64,000 nt of DNA from JAEVLT01 sp044598425 (lineage in GTDB: Bacteria > Bacillota > Bacilli > Bacillales > Cytobacillaceae). A program made the translations under genes and the position numbers. Position 1 is the first letter of the stretch. Each line of letters begins with the position of its first letter. Below are positions 15,879 to 24,757 of the stretch, piece after piece. Below the pieces are notes generated by a model, which worked only from the letters and a program-made list of their open reading frames with translations, had not been told where the DNA came from and did no database searches. Where the stretch lies: positions 2,170,001 through 2,234,000 of the forward strand of contig CP172536.1 in NCBI GenBank assembly GCA_044598425.1, in the 5' to 3' direction.

Positions 15879-17294
15879 TTAGAAGCTTACGCCGATTTTC
15901 TGGTAAATACGTTCCATACTATCGACTGGTGTAACATTTGCCCAGAAAAAGGCTTCGTCGATCTGCGGCTTATATACTGCCTTCGCCCCATGATACTGCG
16001 GGTCTGGCTCGTAAAAGTAGCCTGTCTTAATTACGTCCATAGCCTGTAAGCCTGCTAGGTAGTTGTTTTCTACAGTAGCCGCATACGTAGCGCGGGCTTC
16101 GTCCGTATTCGATTTATCCCGCTTGTATTCTTCCCCGAAAGCTTCCAGGTCTGTTGCGATCTGATCCAGGGCGTTATTAACGCGAATTTTCCGCATACTT
16201 GCTACTTCGCCAGCTGGCGGCGTAGTTAATGTATTTACGCCTTCGTCGATTACTACAGCGTCGCCTTTCATTACGAAAATAAGCGTACCGCTTTCCTTTG
16301 CTACTACGCGGTTCCCCGGTACTAATACCGTTTTATTATTTACGGATTTAAAAGGTACTGGTTCGTCCGTAAGTGTGCGGTTAAGGGCTACAGAAGCTAC
16401 GCGGGCAGCGCCGAAAATGGCCATATCTGCAGAAGTGTAACCGTCTACGCCGTTACCTACGTTAATAATGCCCCTATGGTTAAGGGCCTTACTTTTCGTA
16501 TTTGCTAGGCTTAGGTCACTATCCCAGGAAGCTACGCCCCCGCGGACCCATGTAATATACAGGCCTTCGGTACGTACGCGGCGTACCCAGGTTTCGGCTA
16601 CTGTTAAAATAGCTTCGTCGGTTACTCCGTCTAAAGCGAAAGCCTGCGCTTTTCTGTCTACTTCTACCGCAGTTAAGAAGGCGCTGTATTCTGTAGCAGT
16701 TACGGCGCTTCCGTTATTACCGCCCGCGAAAGATACCCCGGCTGTATTTGCTGGCATAGTCGTACCCTGTGATTTTACCCTTACATATTCAGAAGCGTTA
16801 AGCTTCGATACTAAGCCGTCTAGGGCTGTGTCCTCTACAGACATAAGCAGTACGCCGCCTTCTGTGATTTCGATACGCTTAGCCCCCGTAGCTAGTCCGT
16901 CTTTTACGACGGCGACAAAAGCGCGATCAGAAGGGTATAGGGTTTCTAGTTCGATAGACTTTACAGGCGTAGCTGCCGCGTCGTTTAGGGTAGCGGTTCC
17001 TTTTGCTGCTGCGCTTGTAGCCATGCGGAAAGCTAGTACTTTCTGCGGCTGTCCTAAGAAAGCCAGCTTATCTACCTTATTGGCGGTAAATCCAGTAACT
17101 GCAGCATTGTATTTCTTTTTGAATTCTAATTCCTGTAAGACTTTTTCCAGGCTATTAATAGGTCCCCAGTTTGCCGTAAATGGATAAGCTACAATGCCCC
17201 GGCTTCCCATTGTTACGCTAGCTAAAGCTGCTTTAATAAGCGTATATACGCCAGAAAGCGGCTTACTGCTACCTTCAATATAAGTTCCTGCCAT
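15879..17294 (-). CDS. xkdK: Tail sheath protein, XkdK-like
   Basis: A 471-residue protein of the contractile sheath family. The start has GTYIEGSSKPLSGVYTLIKA; the C-terminal part has GNRVVAKESGTLIFV and NALDQIATDLEAF, as in PBSX XkdK. Its presence defines the phage as a myophage. The ATG overlaps the upstream stop (TAATG at 17294). Confidence 0.95.
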   Translation of the reverse strand: MAGTYIEGSSKPLSGVYTLIKAALASVTMGSRGIVAYPFTANWGPINSLEKVLQELEFKKKYNAAVTGFTANKVDKLAFLGQPQKVLAFRMATSAAAKGTATLNDAAATPVKSIELETLYPSDRAFVAVVKDGLATGAKRIEITEGGVLLMSVEDTALDGLVSKLNASEYVRVKSQGTTMPANTAGVSFAGGNNGSAVTATEYSAFLTAVEVDRKAQAFALDGVTDEAILTVAETWVRRVRTEGLYITWVRGGVASWDSDLSLANTKSKALNHRGIINVGNGVDGYTSADMAIFGAARVASVALNRTLTDEPVPFKSVNNKTVLVPGNRVVAKESGTLIFVMKGDAVVIDEGVNTLTTPPAGEVASMRKIRVNNALDQIATDLEAFGEEYKRDKSNTDEARATYAATVENNYLAGLQAMDVIKTGYFYEPDPQYHGAKAVYKPQIDEAFFWANVTPVDSMERIYQKIGVSF

Positions 17295-17545
17295 TAGTTA
17301 GCGGCCCCCTTTTCTTCGTCCTGTACGGCTTCGGCTGGTGCTTCTGCTACCGCTTCGTCCTGGTTTACAGGCTTTCCTAGAAATTCTTTAAGAAGCGTTT
17401 CGGCTTCTTCTTTTGTGGCTTCTTCCTTTCCATGTAAGGCCCCCGCCATTAATTCAGGCGATACCCCGAATATGGAAGGACCCGCGGCTACCAGTTCCGC
17501 TACGCTGTACTTTGTAGCTTCTGGCTGCGTTTCTTTCTTTGCCAT
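17294..17545 (-). CDS. Hypothetical acidic tail protein
   Basis: An 83-residue acidic protein rich in Ala and Glu, with a helix-turn-like first half (YSVAELVAAGPSIFGVSPE) and a low-complexity C-terminus. It is just upstream of the sheath gene, where many myophages have a small unnamed protein. Confidence 0.75.
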   Translation of the reverse strand: MAKKETQPEATKYSVAELVAAGPSIFGVSPELMAGALHGKEEATKEEAETLLKEFLGKPVNQDEAVAEAPAEAVQDEEKGAAN

Positions 17546-17558
17546 GTTCTAGGCCCCC

Positions 17559-18023
17559 TTAAGTTGTTGTAAGCGTTGTTTTTACCGTTGCAGCAGCTGG
17601 CGCAGCTGCTGGGCGTGTACGTCCGTAGGTTATTTCGTACGTTACTACTAGCGGTATATCCAGGCTTTCGCTGTTGTTAAAAGTAATGTCTACCTGTTTA
17701 AGCTTTGCGACTTCCAGGGCTGTAGCCTGTCCGCTTTCGTATACAGGCAGTACGCCGTATTTTTCTTCCAGGTCGTTTAAAAGCTTGTCCTGGAATATGG
17801 CGGCCTGGTCGAAGCTGCTTACAAATAGCTTCCCGTACTGTCTTACCCTTACGACGTAGGTATACTGGTTAAGGTTCTTCATTCTGCTACGCTGCGGCAT
17901 TTCCCATAGTATGATAGGCCGCGGTACGCTAGGGGGCGCTTCCTGCAGCCGCATAGACGTAAGCGTAGCCGCCTTGTATATCCAGCGCTGCAGCGCGTCT
18001 ATTTCCTGTACGTAATAGTCCAC
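17559..18023 (-). CDS. Tail terminator/completion-like protein
   Basis: A 154-residue protein (MDYYVQEIDALQRWIYKAA) with central strands and an Ala/Thr-rich C-terminus. Its position between the HK97-gp10-like protein and the sheath is that of XkdJ-type tail completion proteins. Assigned by gene order and size rather than by a clear motif. Confidence 0.7.
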   Translation of the reverse strand: MDYYVQEIDALQRWIYKAATLTSMRLQEAPPSVPRPIILWEMPQRSRMKNLNQYTYVVRVRQYGKLFVSSFDQAAIFQDKLLNDLEEKYGVLPVYESGQATALEVAKLKQVDITFNNSESLDIPLVVTYEITYGRTRPAAAPAAATVKTTLTTT

Positions 18024-18034
18024 TTTTTACCCCC

Positions 18035-18529
18035 CTAGCCGAATAATTCCCGGTATAGCCTTCTAAATTCGAATTCTAGTATTTGCGGCATGTCTTCTTC
18101 CATATAGTCCATAGCCTTTTCAAACATGTGAGCGCCAGCGACTACTTTACCTGTAAGTACCATTCCGTCCGGGTATCCTGGTATATAGTGAAAGGTACCA
18201 TTACGCCAGAAGCCAGGTACGAAGCGGCCCTTTTCCTGGGTAAAGCCGTCGTTTACGTAGGTAGCGTATTCTACCGCGGTACCCGTAAATACAAAGGAAT
18301 TACGGCCCACGTTTATGTTAAATACGTTACCAGGGGCGCCCATAGTCATACTGCCCTTAAGGCGGCCCGTACGTACCGGGGTTAAGTTGTCCAGGTATTC
18401 CTGGGTCCTTAAGCCTGCGGTCCGTAGTACCCTGTCTTTCATGCGATCTACTGCCCCGCGTTCGGCTTTTAGTAGCCCCTTCTGCCAGTCTTCCAGGCCG
18501 TTTATTTGTAGCCCCGCGCGTCCACTCAT
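18035..18529 (-). CDS. HK97 gp10-like head-tail joining protein
   Basis: A 164-residue protein with the HK97-gp10/XkdI signature near the middle (TPVRTGRLKGSM and YATYVNDGFTQ). Members take part in the neck or in tail completion. Its stop overlaps the start of the next gene, and the gene upstream ends inside its start (ATGA-type overlap at 18526-18529). Confidence 0.85.
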   Translation of the reverse strand: MSGRAGLQINGLEDWQKGLLKAERGAVDRMKDRVLRTAGLRTQEYLDNLTPVRTGRLKGSMTMGAPGNVFNINVGRNSFVFTGTAVEYATYVNDGFTQEKGRFVPGFWRNGTFHYIPGYPDGMVLTGKVVAGAHMFEKAMDYMEEDMPQILEFEFRRLYRELFG

Positions 18530-18915
18530 AAGAAGCTTACGCCCTTTTCGCTTTGTACGGCGTTCTGCCTATCGAATAAAGCAGCGTAAGGGGCTAGCAT
18601 TACGTCTACAGCCTTAAACGGTTCATACTGTTTAGACGGCGGGCGCTGGAAGTACCCAGCTGGCGCTGCTTCGGTTATATTCCCGTTTACACTGTTTACG
18701 GTAGCCGTTTCCCCCTGGCTGAATAATTCGAAAGCCATAGCTACGGCAGCCTTAAGCTGTTCTTCTGGCAGCTGATCCGTAAAGGCAGGCTTCCCGCCTA
18801 TGATTCCCAGGGCGTAGCTGTTGGCCCGCGCCAGGTAAAGCTTTACTTCGCCTTCTACCATACTGGCCGCTTTTGGATAGTACGTATTTTTTAATTCGTC
18901 TGCTGTAAGATACAT
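18526..18915 (-). CDS. Head-tail connector (YqbG/gp6-like)
   Basis: A 129-residue helical protein (MYLTADELKNTYYPKAASMV) with the layout of DUF3199/gp6-type adaptor proteins that bind under the portal. Found in the expected slot between capsid and gp10-like genes. Confidence 0.8.
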   Translation of the reverse strand: MYLTADELKNTYYPKAASMVEGEVKLYLARANSYALGIIGGKPAFTDQLPEEQLKAAVAMAFELFSQGETATVNSVNGNITEAAPAGYFQRPPSKQYEPFKAVDVMLAPYAALFDRQNAVQSEKGVSFL

Positions 18916-18928
18916 AAGCTAGGCCCCC

Positions 18929-19300
18929 TTACTTAAGAAGGGCTTCGGCTTTCCCCTGGTCGATAATAGCAGCGATAAGGTCCGGCTTTTTAACGTCGTA
19001 AGGGAATTCTACGCCCGCGTCCTTTGCCGCCTTTTTCAATTCGTCCGCTTTGTACTGGTCGTCCAGCGCTTTGCGAATCTTTTCTACTTCCGCCGCTTGG
19101 TCCTGGCCTTCTGGGTCCTGGCCGTCCAGCTGCTTAAGTGCTGCTGCTGTTTCTTCGTCCGGGGTAGCTTCCGCTGCCTTTTCTTCTGTAATTAAAGCGC
19201 GGGCGCTTGTTTCTGAAAGTTCTACGACTTCCCCCGCTTCGATTTCCTGGCCTTCCAGGGTAATACTTTCACGTAATAAAACAAAAATTCTCTTACTCAT
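18929..19300 (-). CDS. Hypothetical head-region protein with SAP-like C-terminus
   Basis: A 123-residue acidic protein. The N-terminus (LLRESITLEGQEIEAGEVVELSE) resembles a small beta module seen after phage capsid genes. The C-terminus (ADELKKAAKDAGVEF ... KPDLIAAIIDQG) resembles a SAP/Rho N-terminal-like helix-extended-helix. Role unknown; likely a minor head or connector component. Confidence 0.7.
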   Translation of the reverse strand: MSKRIFVLLRESITLEGQEIEAGEVVELSETSARALITEEKAAEATPDEETAAALKQLDGQDPEGQDQAAEVEKIRKALDDQYKADELKKAAKDAGVEFPYDVKKPDLIAAIIDQGKAEALLK

Positions 19301-19330
19301 TTCGCTATACGCCCCTTTTTCGTTTTAAAA

Positions 19331-19357
19331 GATTAAAAAGGGGCCGTATAGCCCCTT
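19331..19357 (-). terminator. Terminator after the major capsid gene
   Basis: A 7-bp stem (AAGGGGC/GCCCCTT; arms 19338-19344 and 19351-19357) followed on the minus strand by a T-rich run. Confidence 0.75.
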
Positions 19358-19367
19358 AGTTAATTAG

Positions 19368-20372
19368 TTAAGCTAGGATCGTCGTAATTCCGATAAGGTC
19401 CGGGCTGGTTACTTTCGGGAAAGAAGAAGCTACGACTTCGATAATATCCCGCATAGGCCTTTCCAGCGTGAAAGTACGCCCGTAAATTCCTGGGTTCATA
19501 TCGTTTTCTACTGTAGGACCCATAAGCTGTTTTCCAATGTCCCCGCCTTCGCGTAGGAAAATTCCCTTATTGTCTGCTAACAGGCGGGAAGTAGCCCTAG
19601 CGCCGTCTGCGTTCGGGTCGCGGTATGTTACTACCGTATCGAAGGCTTCCATTTTAGGCAGCGATCGGCCAGTTAAGAAGGCGTTTAATTCGTCGATTGT
19701 GATAAGCTTATCTGCTAGGCCTGTGACTTGTTTTCTTATGGTAGCGTCGTTTAGTACGGCGCGAATTGCCTTAATAGACGTTACGAAAGTATCCGGGGTT
19801 ACGCCGTTTTTGTCTACGTACTGCTGTACCCAGCCTTCATAGTCCGCGATAATAGTAGGGTTTACGTCGTTCCAGCGTACGCCTGCTGTTTTCTTGAAGT
19901 TTACGCCGAAGTCTACAGTAAGAAAAATACCGTTCTTCGCGTAAGTCATGGCCCCGTTACCTAGTGCCTGCCAGCGCATCCACTCTATACGGGCGTCTAC
20001 GTTTTCTTTAATAGTTCGGGTTTTATTAAGCAACTGCTTTTCTGCGATTGCTTTACGGCCAGCGTTCCCTTTGTCTAAAAGGGCGCCCTTTTCTTCCTTG
20101 GTTACAATGTAAGATTGTCCAATGTCTGCGATTTCGCCAGATACGGAACGCATAGGATCACGGTCTGTTAAAGGTAATTCGGCGTCCAGGCTTACAATGT
20201 TGGCCATATCTGCCTGGCGTGTGATTACCGATTCATGGAATTTTGTATCATACGTATCTTCTGCTGGTAAAAAGCGCTGCCCGATATAGGATTTCTTAAC
20301 AGGAATTTCTTTGATCGTTGCTGTAAATAGCGGATTTGCGAAAAACTCGCTATATTGTTCTAGTCCTGCCAT
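19368..20372 (-). CDS. Major capsid protein
   Basis: A 334-residue protein of the lambda E/XkdG-like capsid class, with KKSYIGQRFLPAED near the start and VDARIEWMRWQALGNG around residue 124, a pattern seen in this family. It is flanked by scaffold and decoration genes on one side and connector genes on the other, and by hairpins on both sides, which fits strong separate expression. Confidence 0.92.
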   Translation of the reverse strand: MAGLEQYSEFFANPLFTATIKEIPVKKSYIGQRFLPAEDTYDTKFHESVITRQADMANIVSLDAELPLTDRDPMRSVSGEIADIGQSYIVTKEEKGALLDKGNAGRKAIAEKQLLNKTRTIKENVDARIEWMRWQALGNGAMTYAKNGIFLTVDFGVNFKKTAGVRWNDVNPTIIADYEGWVQQYVDKNGVTPDTFVTSIKAIRAVLNDATIRKQVTGLADKLITIDELNAFLTGRSLPKMEAFDTVVTYRDPNADGARATSRLLADNKGIFLREGGDIGKQLMGPTVENDMNPGIYGRTFTLERPMRDIIEVVASSFPKVTSPDLIGITTILA

Positions 20373-20410
20373 AGTGGAAGGTCCCCCTTATGATTGTATT
20401 TGTTAGCATG

Positions 20411-20440
20411 AAAAAAGCCGCTAGCCTAGAAGCTGCGGCT
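20411..20440 (-). terminator. Terminator after the decoration-like gene
   Basis: AGCCGC/GCGGCT outer stem with an inner AGC/GCT, followed by six T on the minus strand; it overlaps the end of the 20,440-21,210 gene. Confidence 0.75.
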
Positions 20441-21210
20441 TATACGAAGCGAATACCCTTACAGGAAGCTTCGAAAACTGCTGTGTTACTTTTTAACATG
20501 CCGCGGTGTACAGCGCCATGTACTAAGACGGCCCCTACGATTACGTCCGGGTTCGTTCCGTCGTCTTTAAGGTCGAATTTTACGGAAGTATCCAAAATAA
20601 CAGGGTCGCTTTTTCCTTCTGGGAAAGCGCCAGTTCCTGTATCGGAAGTTCCCGAAGCCAGACCAAAAAGTTTTTCTACTGCTGTAAGGTCTGCAGCTAC
20701 GGTATTTACTACTGTCCATAGTACAGACTGGCCGCTTCCGCTTTCGTCTGTAGAAATTCGTAGCTTGCTAGCTACTGCGGAAATATTCGCTACGTTGTCT
20801 AAGATAGTCCCGCCAGCGTTTACTGCGTTTCGTACCAGGTCTAGTACGTTTGCTTCGGTAGAAGTACCTACGATCGTTTTTAAGGCAGCGTTTGTAATTG
20901 TGAATACGTCGCCGTTATATCTTACTTCTACCTTCGTATCGGCAGCTAGGCCAGCCTGGTCCGCGATAGTAATGTTATTCGCGCCATTAATTACAGCTGT
21001 AGAAGCAGCGCCGTCCTTATATTTCTCGTATTTTCCTGTAGCGTTGTCTTTTACTAAACATTGACCCTCTAATACAAGTTCGCCAGCCGCGAATTTTGTA
21101 CCGTCTAGCGTAATACCATTCAAAATATAGGCGTAGTGTGCGCTAGCTTTAATTTCTCGCGCTGCTGTAGCTGTTTTGCTACGCGGTTGTCCGTCGAATT
21201 GTCCAGCCAT
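20440..21210 (-). CDS. Capsid decoration/head protein
   Basis: A 256-residue protein. The N-terminus (residues 1-75: REIKASAHYAYILNGITLDG, LEGQCLVKD) resembles small head-decoration proteins. The rest is rich in Thr/Ala/Val strands with a DUF-like bacterial Ig or fibre flavour. Located between scaffold and capsid genes, so a head fibre or decoration role is inferred. Confidence 0.7.
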   Translation of the reverse strand: MAGQFDGQPRSKTATAAREIKASAHYAYILNGITLDGTKFAAGELVLEGQCLVKDNATGKYEKYKDGAASTAVINGANNITIADQAGLAADTKVEVRYNGDVFTITNAALKTIVGTSTEANVLDLVRNAVNAGGTILDNVANISAVASKLRISTDESGSGQSVLWTVVNTVAADLTAVEKLFGLASGTSDTGTGAFPEGKSDPVILDTSVKFDLKDDGTNPDVIVGAVLVHGAVHRGMLKSNTAVFEASCKGIRFV

Positions 21211-21240
21211 TTTTAATGCCCCCTTAAGGTTTAGGTTTAA

Positions 21241-22017
21241 TTATTCGGGTTTTTTAAGCCCCATAAGTTCCAGCGCTCTAGCTTTGTCTGCGGCTAGCTT
21301 TTCGGCTTGCATGTCGCCGCTGCCTGCGCCTGCCCCGCCTGGCGTTTTCCCGGAAAAGCCGCTACCCTGGCCGCCTTCGTTGCCGCCCTGGCCGCCTTCG
21401 CCTTCGTTCCCGCCTTGTGGGTCTTTGAATAAGTTAGGTTCTGCTTCGGCTATACGCTTAATAGCTTTCGATACGCTCTTAGAGTCAAGGCTGCCCGTTT
21501 CGTCGTCGAATTCTAGTAAGCCGCTATAGTCCGCATTTAAAGCGCGTACTACTTGGGAAGGGTTCACTGGGTTATATTTCCCTGCCGCTTTTAGTACGGC
21601 GTTTTCTACTACCAGGGACTTATTTTGCGGTTCCAGCTGATCGTATAAAGAAGCTTTACGGCGTAGTTCCGCTACTTCTTTGTCGCCTTCCTGCTGTTTT
21701 CCGCTGCCAGTAGCAGCTAGTCCTGCGATATGGTTAATAAGGTCCCGCGGCGCTACGTCCTGTAGTTCTAGTCCAGCTTCGCGGGCTGCCTTTTTTACCA
21801 GGGCGCGGGCCTTCTTCACTATAGCCGCGTCCATTTCTGACTGGGTATAAATAGGCTTTTCGTTCCCGCCTTCTTCTGGGTCGAATTCTAGGGCGTCGTC
21901 GTGTTCTTCCTGGTTAATGTCTTCGCCGTCTAAAAGTTCTTTTACAGCAGCTTCATACTGTGCCTTCGTGAGTTTTCCAGCGCGGTAGTCGCTTTGTAGC
22001 TTTTTTAACTTATTCAT
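21241..22017 (-). CDS. Capsid scaffold protein
   Basis: A 258-residue, highly charged, helical protein (MNKLKKLQSDYRAGKLTKAQ ... EVAELRRKASLYDQLE) with a Gly/Glu-rich linker near residues 200-235 and a basic C-terminus. This is typical of a scaffold that directs capsid assembly. It lies immediately upstream of the decoration and capsid genes. Confidence 0.85.
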   Translation of the reverse strand: MNKLKKLQSDYRAGKLTKAQYEAAVKELLDGEDINQEEHDDALEFDPEEGGNEKPIYTQSEMDAAIVKKARALVKKAAREAGLELQDVAPRDLINHIAGLAATGSGKQQEGDKEVAELRRKASLYDQLEPQNKSLVVENAVLKAAGKYNPVNPSQVVRALNADYSGLLEFDDETGSLDSKSVSKAIKRIAEAEPNLFKDPQGGNEGEGGQGGNEGGQGSGFSGKTPGGAGAGSGDMQAEKLAADKARALELMGLKKPE

Positions 22018-22326
22018 TTTGTTTCCTTTCTGCAGCTTATAGCCCTGCGGCTGAAAGTCTGCCCTGGTATTCTGGGCCAGGTCCCTTAATTTGCCCCGGT
22101 ATTCTGGCGCTGGGTCGCTCTTACGTTCTGGGTATTATCGGCCCCCGGTACGCTAGGGCTTTATAAATAACAAAAGCCCAGGTACCGTACTTCGCGCTAC
22201 CCCCTTAAGCGCTTTTCTGGTTTATATTCTGGGCTTTTCGTTATTACTAATTTTGTAACCAGGCGCCCCTGCGGTCCTGCCGTCGCTGTCGCCTTCTAGG
22301 TTGTTTATGCAGCGGGAAGCGCCCAG
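22018..22326 (-). other. Structured non-coding leader before the scaffold gene
   Basis: About 310 bases with no ATG-started gene on the minus strand. A large inverted repeat is present: AATAACAAAAGCCCAG (plus ~22,167-22,182) and its near-complement CTGGGCTTTTCGTTATT (~22,229-22,245). TATTCTGG recurs several times. It may be an RNA leader, processing site or terminator/antiterminator controlling scaffold and capsid expression. Confidence 0.5.
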
Positions 22327-22362
22327 TAAAATAAAAAAGCCAGTAGCTTTTATACTACTGGC
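22327..22362 (-). terminator. Terminator after the 56-residue gene
   Basis: Perfect 8-bp stem GCCAGTAG/CTACTGGC (22,339-22,346 and 22,355-22,362) followed by TTTTTTATTTT on the minus strand; the gene's TAA lies in the loop. Confidence 0.85.
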
Positions 22363-22520
22363 GGTCTGATCGGTTTTTGTGGTTCTTCGGCTTCGTCGCC
22401 GTCCATAAATTCCTGGAATTCCTTTACTACGTCGTCGGGCGCCCCTGGCTTAAGGTGCCAGTTTCCCGGTTCGTCTACAAAGTATTCACTATCTAAAAAT
22501 TTCGGTCTACTTCCAGCCAT
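22350..22520 (-). CDS. Small acidic head protein
   Basis: A 56-residue protein starting MAGSRPKFLDSEYFVDEPGN and ending PIRPPVV. Its ATG overlaps the stop of the MuF-like gene as TAATG, and a strong terminator follows. It is too short for most gene finders but has phage codon use and coupling. Function unknown. Confidence 0.75.
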   Translation of the reverse strand: MAGSRPKFLDSEYFVDEPGNWHLKPGAPDDVVKEFQEFMDGDEAEEPQKPIRPPVV

Positions 22521-24460
22521 TATTTACGCCCCTTTCGATATTCGTTTAGCGCTTTTTCGATTGCTTCCCCGATCTTTCTAGCCCATTTTCTAGGCGTCGG
22601 GTTAAGTCTGTATTCTGCGAAGGCTTCCGCTACTACTTCCCGGTCGTTCGTTCCTGCGTATCGGCTTAGTTGTTCTTCAATTTCTACGCTGTACAGGCTT
22701 AATACGTCTTTCGTAATAGGGGTTATATACTTATCACGTAAGCCGATCTTATCAAGGAAGTAGTCTATACTATGGCCGAATTCGTGTATTAGGACGCTTA
22801 CAGGCTGTTCTGTTCCTTCCGGGTGCCAGCGTAAAGAAACGTCGCGGGCTACCGCTTGCTTAAAGGTTTCGTGGTCTTTCGCCCATTTCTGGTTAAAAGA
22901 TATACCCGAATATTCGCCCCAGCTGCTATTACAAGCCCAGGCGTAAGAATTACCGGGTACAGGCTTCGGCTTTTTAACTGAATTGTATTTCCTTATCAGT
23001 TTTTCTATTTCCATTTCGCCGCGCCCTTCGAATTGCCCTCCTTTTTCTTCGTTCAGTTCTTTAGCATATAACTTAATTCGCCAGTCATGCCATTTCTTAT
23101 TACGCTGCTGGGTCGTCCCTATAAAGTTTATGTCCTCTATTTCCGGGTAGTCCTGGAATAGCGTAAATACGGCCTGGTTTACTTCATTCGCTAGCGGCAA
23201 GTCGAAGCCGCTGTAGTCGATTTGTTTTACTTGCGGTATGTTGTCCGCAGCCCAGCGGTTCGCTTCTTTAATTGTTTTCGCTGGGGTAAAGGTTACTACG
23301 TTATCACTTTTTACGCTGCTAGGCGCTGGCTTCGGCTGCTGGTATGGCTTTCCTATGGCTGGCTTATAAGCTGCCAGGGTTTCCCCGCGCCGTAAGTAGC
23401 TTCTAGGGTTATCATTCCGTAGCCTTTCGTCAAGGTCTGGTAATCCCTGGGCCTTCGCGTATTCCCGGTAGTCCTTCGCTTTCGTATAGGCTCTTTCCCC
23501 GAAGTTGGTAGGGCTGTCCCCGTTACCCCTGGCGATCCTTTCTTTTGTGGATATTCCCAGGGCTGAAAGTACCGGGCTGTATTTACATCTACAGTTAGGG
23601 TGATTCGGTATACGTTCCCCAGGTCTGCCGGGATTTTCTGGCGTGTCATAGTCCAGCGGGTAAACTTTACTATCGTTATCCGCGTCCTTTGGTGCTGTTC
23701 GGCTGTCTAGCGTCGCGTTCCAGCGTTTACTGTCCAGTATATCCGCGTTTTGCATGTATAAATGACTGGCGCCCTGACTTGCGGCCCGGTTTATTTCGGT
23801 TCGGGCCAGTCTTACGGCGTTAAAATAGCCTTCCTGGGCGTTATTTTGTATTTCCCTGGCTGTCCGATTGATTGACCAGCCGCTACCTACCGCGTTTTCT
23901 ACGGTTTTCTGCATTTTCTGGGCCAGGTAAGCCGTATTTGCCCGCAGTCTGTCGCTGTAAGTATTTCCATCTGGTAGCCAGGGGTTAGCTATGACCCCCA
24001 TAACCTGGGCGTAACTTAAAATAGGCGCTTGTACGGCTACTTTCGCGGCCTGTTCTAAGCCGAAAGCGTGGAAATAGTAAGCGTCGGTATAGTTATAGGC
24101 TAGGTTATTTTCCAGGCTTTGCTGTTGTTCCGCAGCTGTTAGCACTTCGGCTATATACTGCTGCAGTTTTCCCAGCCTTTCTATTTGTCGCTGCATATTT
24201 CTATACTTTGCCGCGTCTATAGGCTGCTTTACAATTTCTACGCCCTGGGCGTCCTGTAATTCGTTATAGATAGCGGTTATTTCGTTCGCTATATTTTCGC
24301 TGATCCGCTGCCAGGCCGGGCTTATTTCGGCTGCGTACTGCGTTACCCGCTGGTCCAGTAAGTCCTGGTACCTTGCTAGGTAGCCTTCCAGGTCTTTCTG
24401 GCGTCTGGCTAATACTAGGGCGTCTATTTGCTGGTTACTAGGCGGCGTATTTCCTGCCAT
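22520..24460 (-). CDS. MuF-like minor head protein fused to a HExxH metallopeptidase domain
   Basis: A 646-residue protein. Residues about 1-300 form the SPP1 gp7/Mu gpF head morphogenesis domain (NRAASQGASHLYMQNADILDSKRW, GERIPNHPNCRCKYSPVLSA). After a linker, the C-terminal part holds VLIHEFGHSID with HEFGH at residues 559-563 and a downstream acidic NDREVVAEAFAEY (about 606-617) that can supply the third zinc ligand. MuF fusions to enzymes are known as phage-borne effector domains carried in the capsid; here a zinc metallopeptidase is predicted. Position next to the portal is as expected. Confidence 0.88.
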   Translation of the reverse strand: MAGNTPPSNQQIDALVLARRQKDLEGYLARYQDLLDQRVTQYAAEISPAWQRISENIANEITAIYNELQDAQGVEIVKQPIDAAKYRNMQRQIERLGKLQQYIAEVLTAAEQQQSLENNLAYNYTDAYYFHAFGLEQAAKVAVQAPILSYAQVMGVIANPWLPDGNTYSDRLRANTAYLAQKMQKTVENAVGSGWSINRTAREIQNNAQEGYFNAVRLARTEINRAASQGASHLYMQNADILDSKRWNATLDSRTAPKDADNDSKVYPLDYDTPENPGRPGERIPNHPNCRCKYSPVLSALGISTKERIARGNGDSPTNFGERAYTKAKDYREYAKAQGLPDLDERLRNDNPRSYLRRGETLAAYKPAIGKPYQQPKPAPSSVKSDNVVTFTPAKTIKEANRWAADNIPQVKQIDYSGFDLPLANEVNQAVFTLFQDYPEIEDINFIGTTQQRNKKWHDWRIKLYAKELNEEKGGQFEGRGEMEIEKLIRKYNSVKKPKPVPGNSYAWACNSSWGEYSGISFNQKWAKDHETFKQAVARDVSLRWHPEGTEQPVSVLIHEFGHSIDYFLDKIGLRDKYITPITKDVLSLYSVEIEEQLSRYAGTNDREVVAEAFAEYRLNPTPRKWARKIGEAIEKALNEYRKGRK

Positions 24461-24463
24461 TTA

Positions 24464-24757
24464 CTACCATGCCCCTTCCCGGTCGTCGTCCCAGTCTGGT
24501 ACTTCTACCGTCTGCCCTGCTAGTTCGTGGTCGCAGTCCGAAAGGTATTGTATTTTTCCTTCTGTCAGAAATAAATGACAGCGTATCTTCTTTTTCGGGT
24601 AAAGAAGGGAAGGAGTAAAGGTAGGCTTTTCGTCGTTCCCGTTATATTCCCAGCGGTCTTTTGTATAAGCATGGTTTTCCTTACAGCCAGGGCAGTAAAA
24701 AGCGTATAGCCCTATGCTACCGTTCTGGTTATAAATAGGCTGTATTTTCTTACCCAC
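24464..24757 (-). CDS. DUF6527-like small protein
   Basis: A 97-residue protein with the DUF6527 pattern: a CPGC pair, WEYNGNDEKPTFTPSLLY, then RCHLFLTEGKIQYLSDCDHELAG and VPDW. Often found beside phage head genes; function unknown. Cys and His positions suggest metal binding. Its start coincides with the portal stop (24,757). Confidence 0.8.
   Translation of the reverse strand: MGKKIQPIYNQNGSIGLYAFYCPGCKENHAYTKDRWEYNGNDEKPTFTPSLLYPKKKIRCHLFLTEGKIQYLSDCDHELAGQTVEVPDWDDDREGAW

Noticed and set aside
23353..23649. 98-codon minus-strand frame inside the MuF-like gene
   Set aside because: It lies in another frame of a gene whose domains are clear on both sides.
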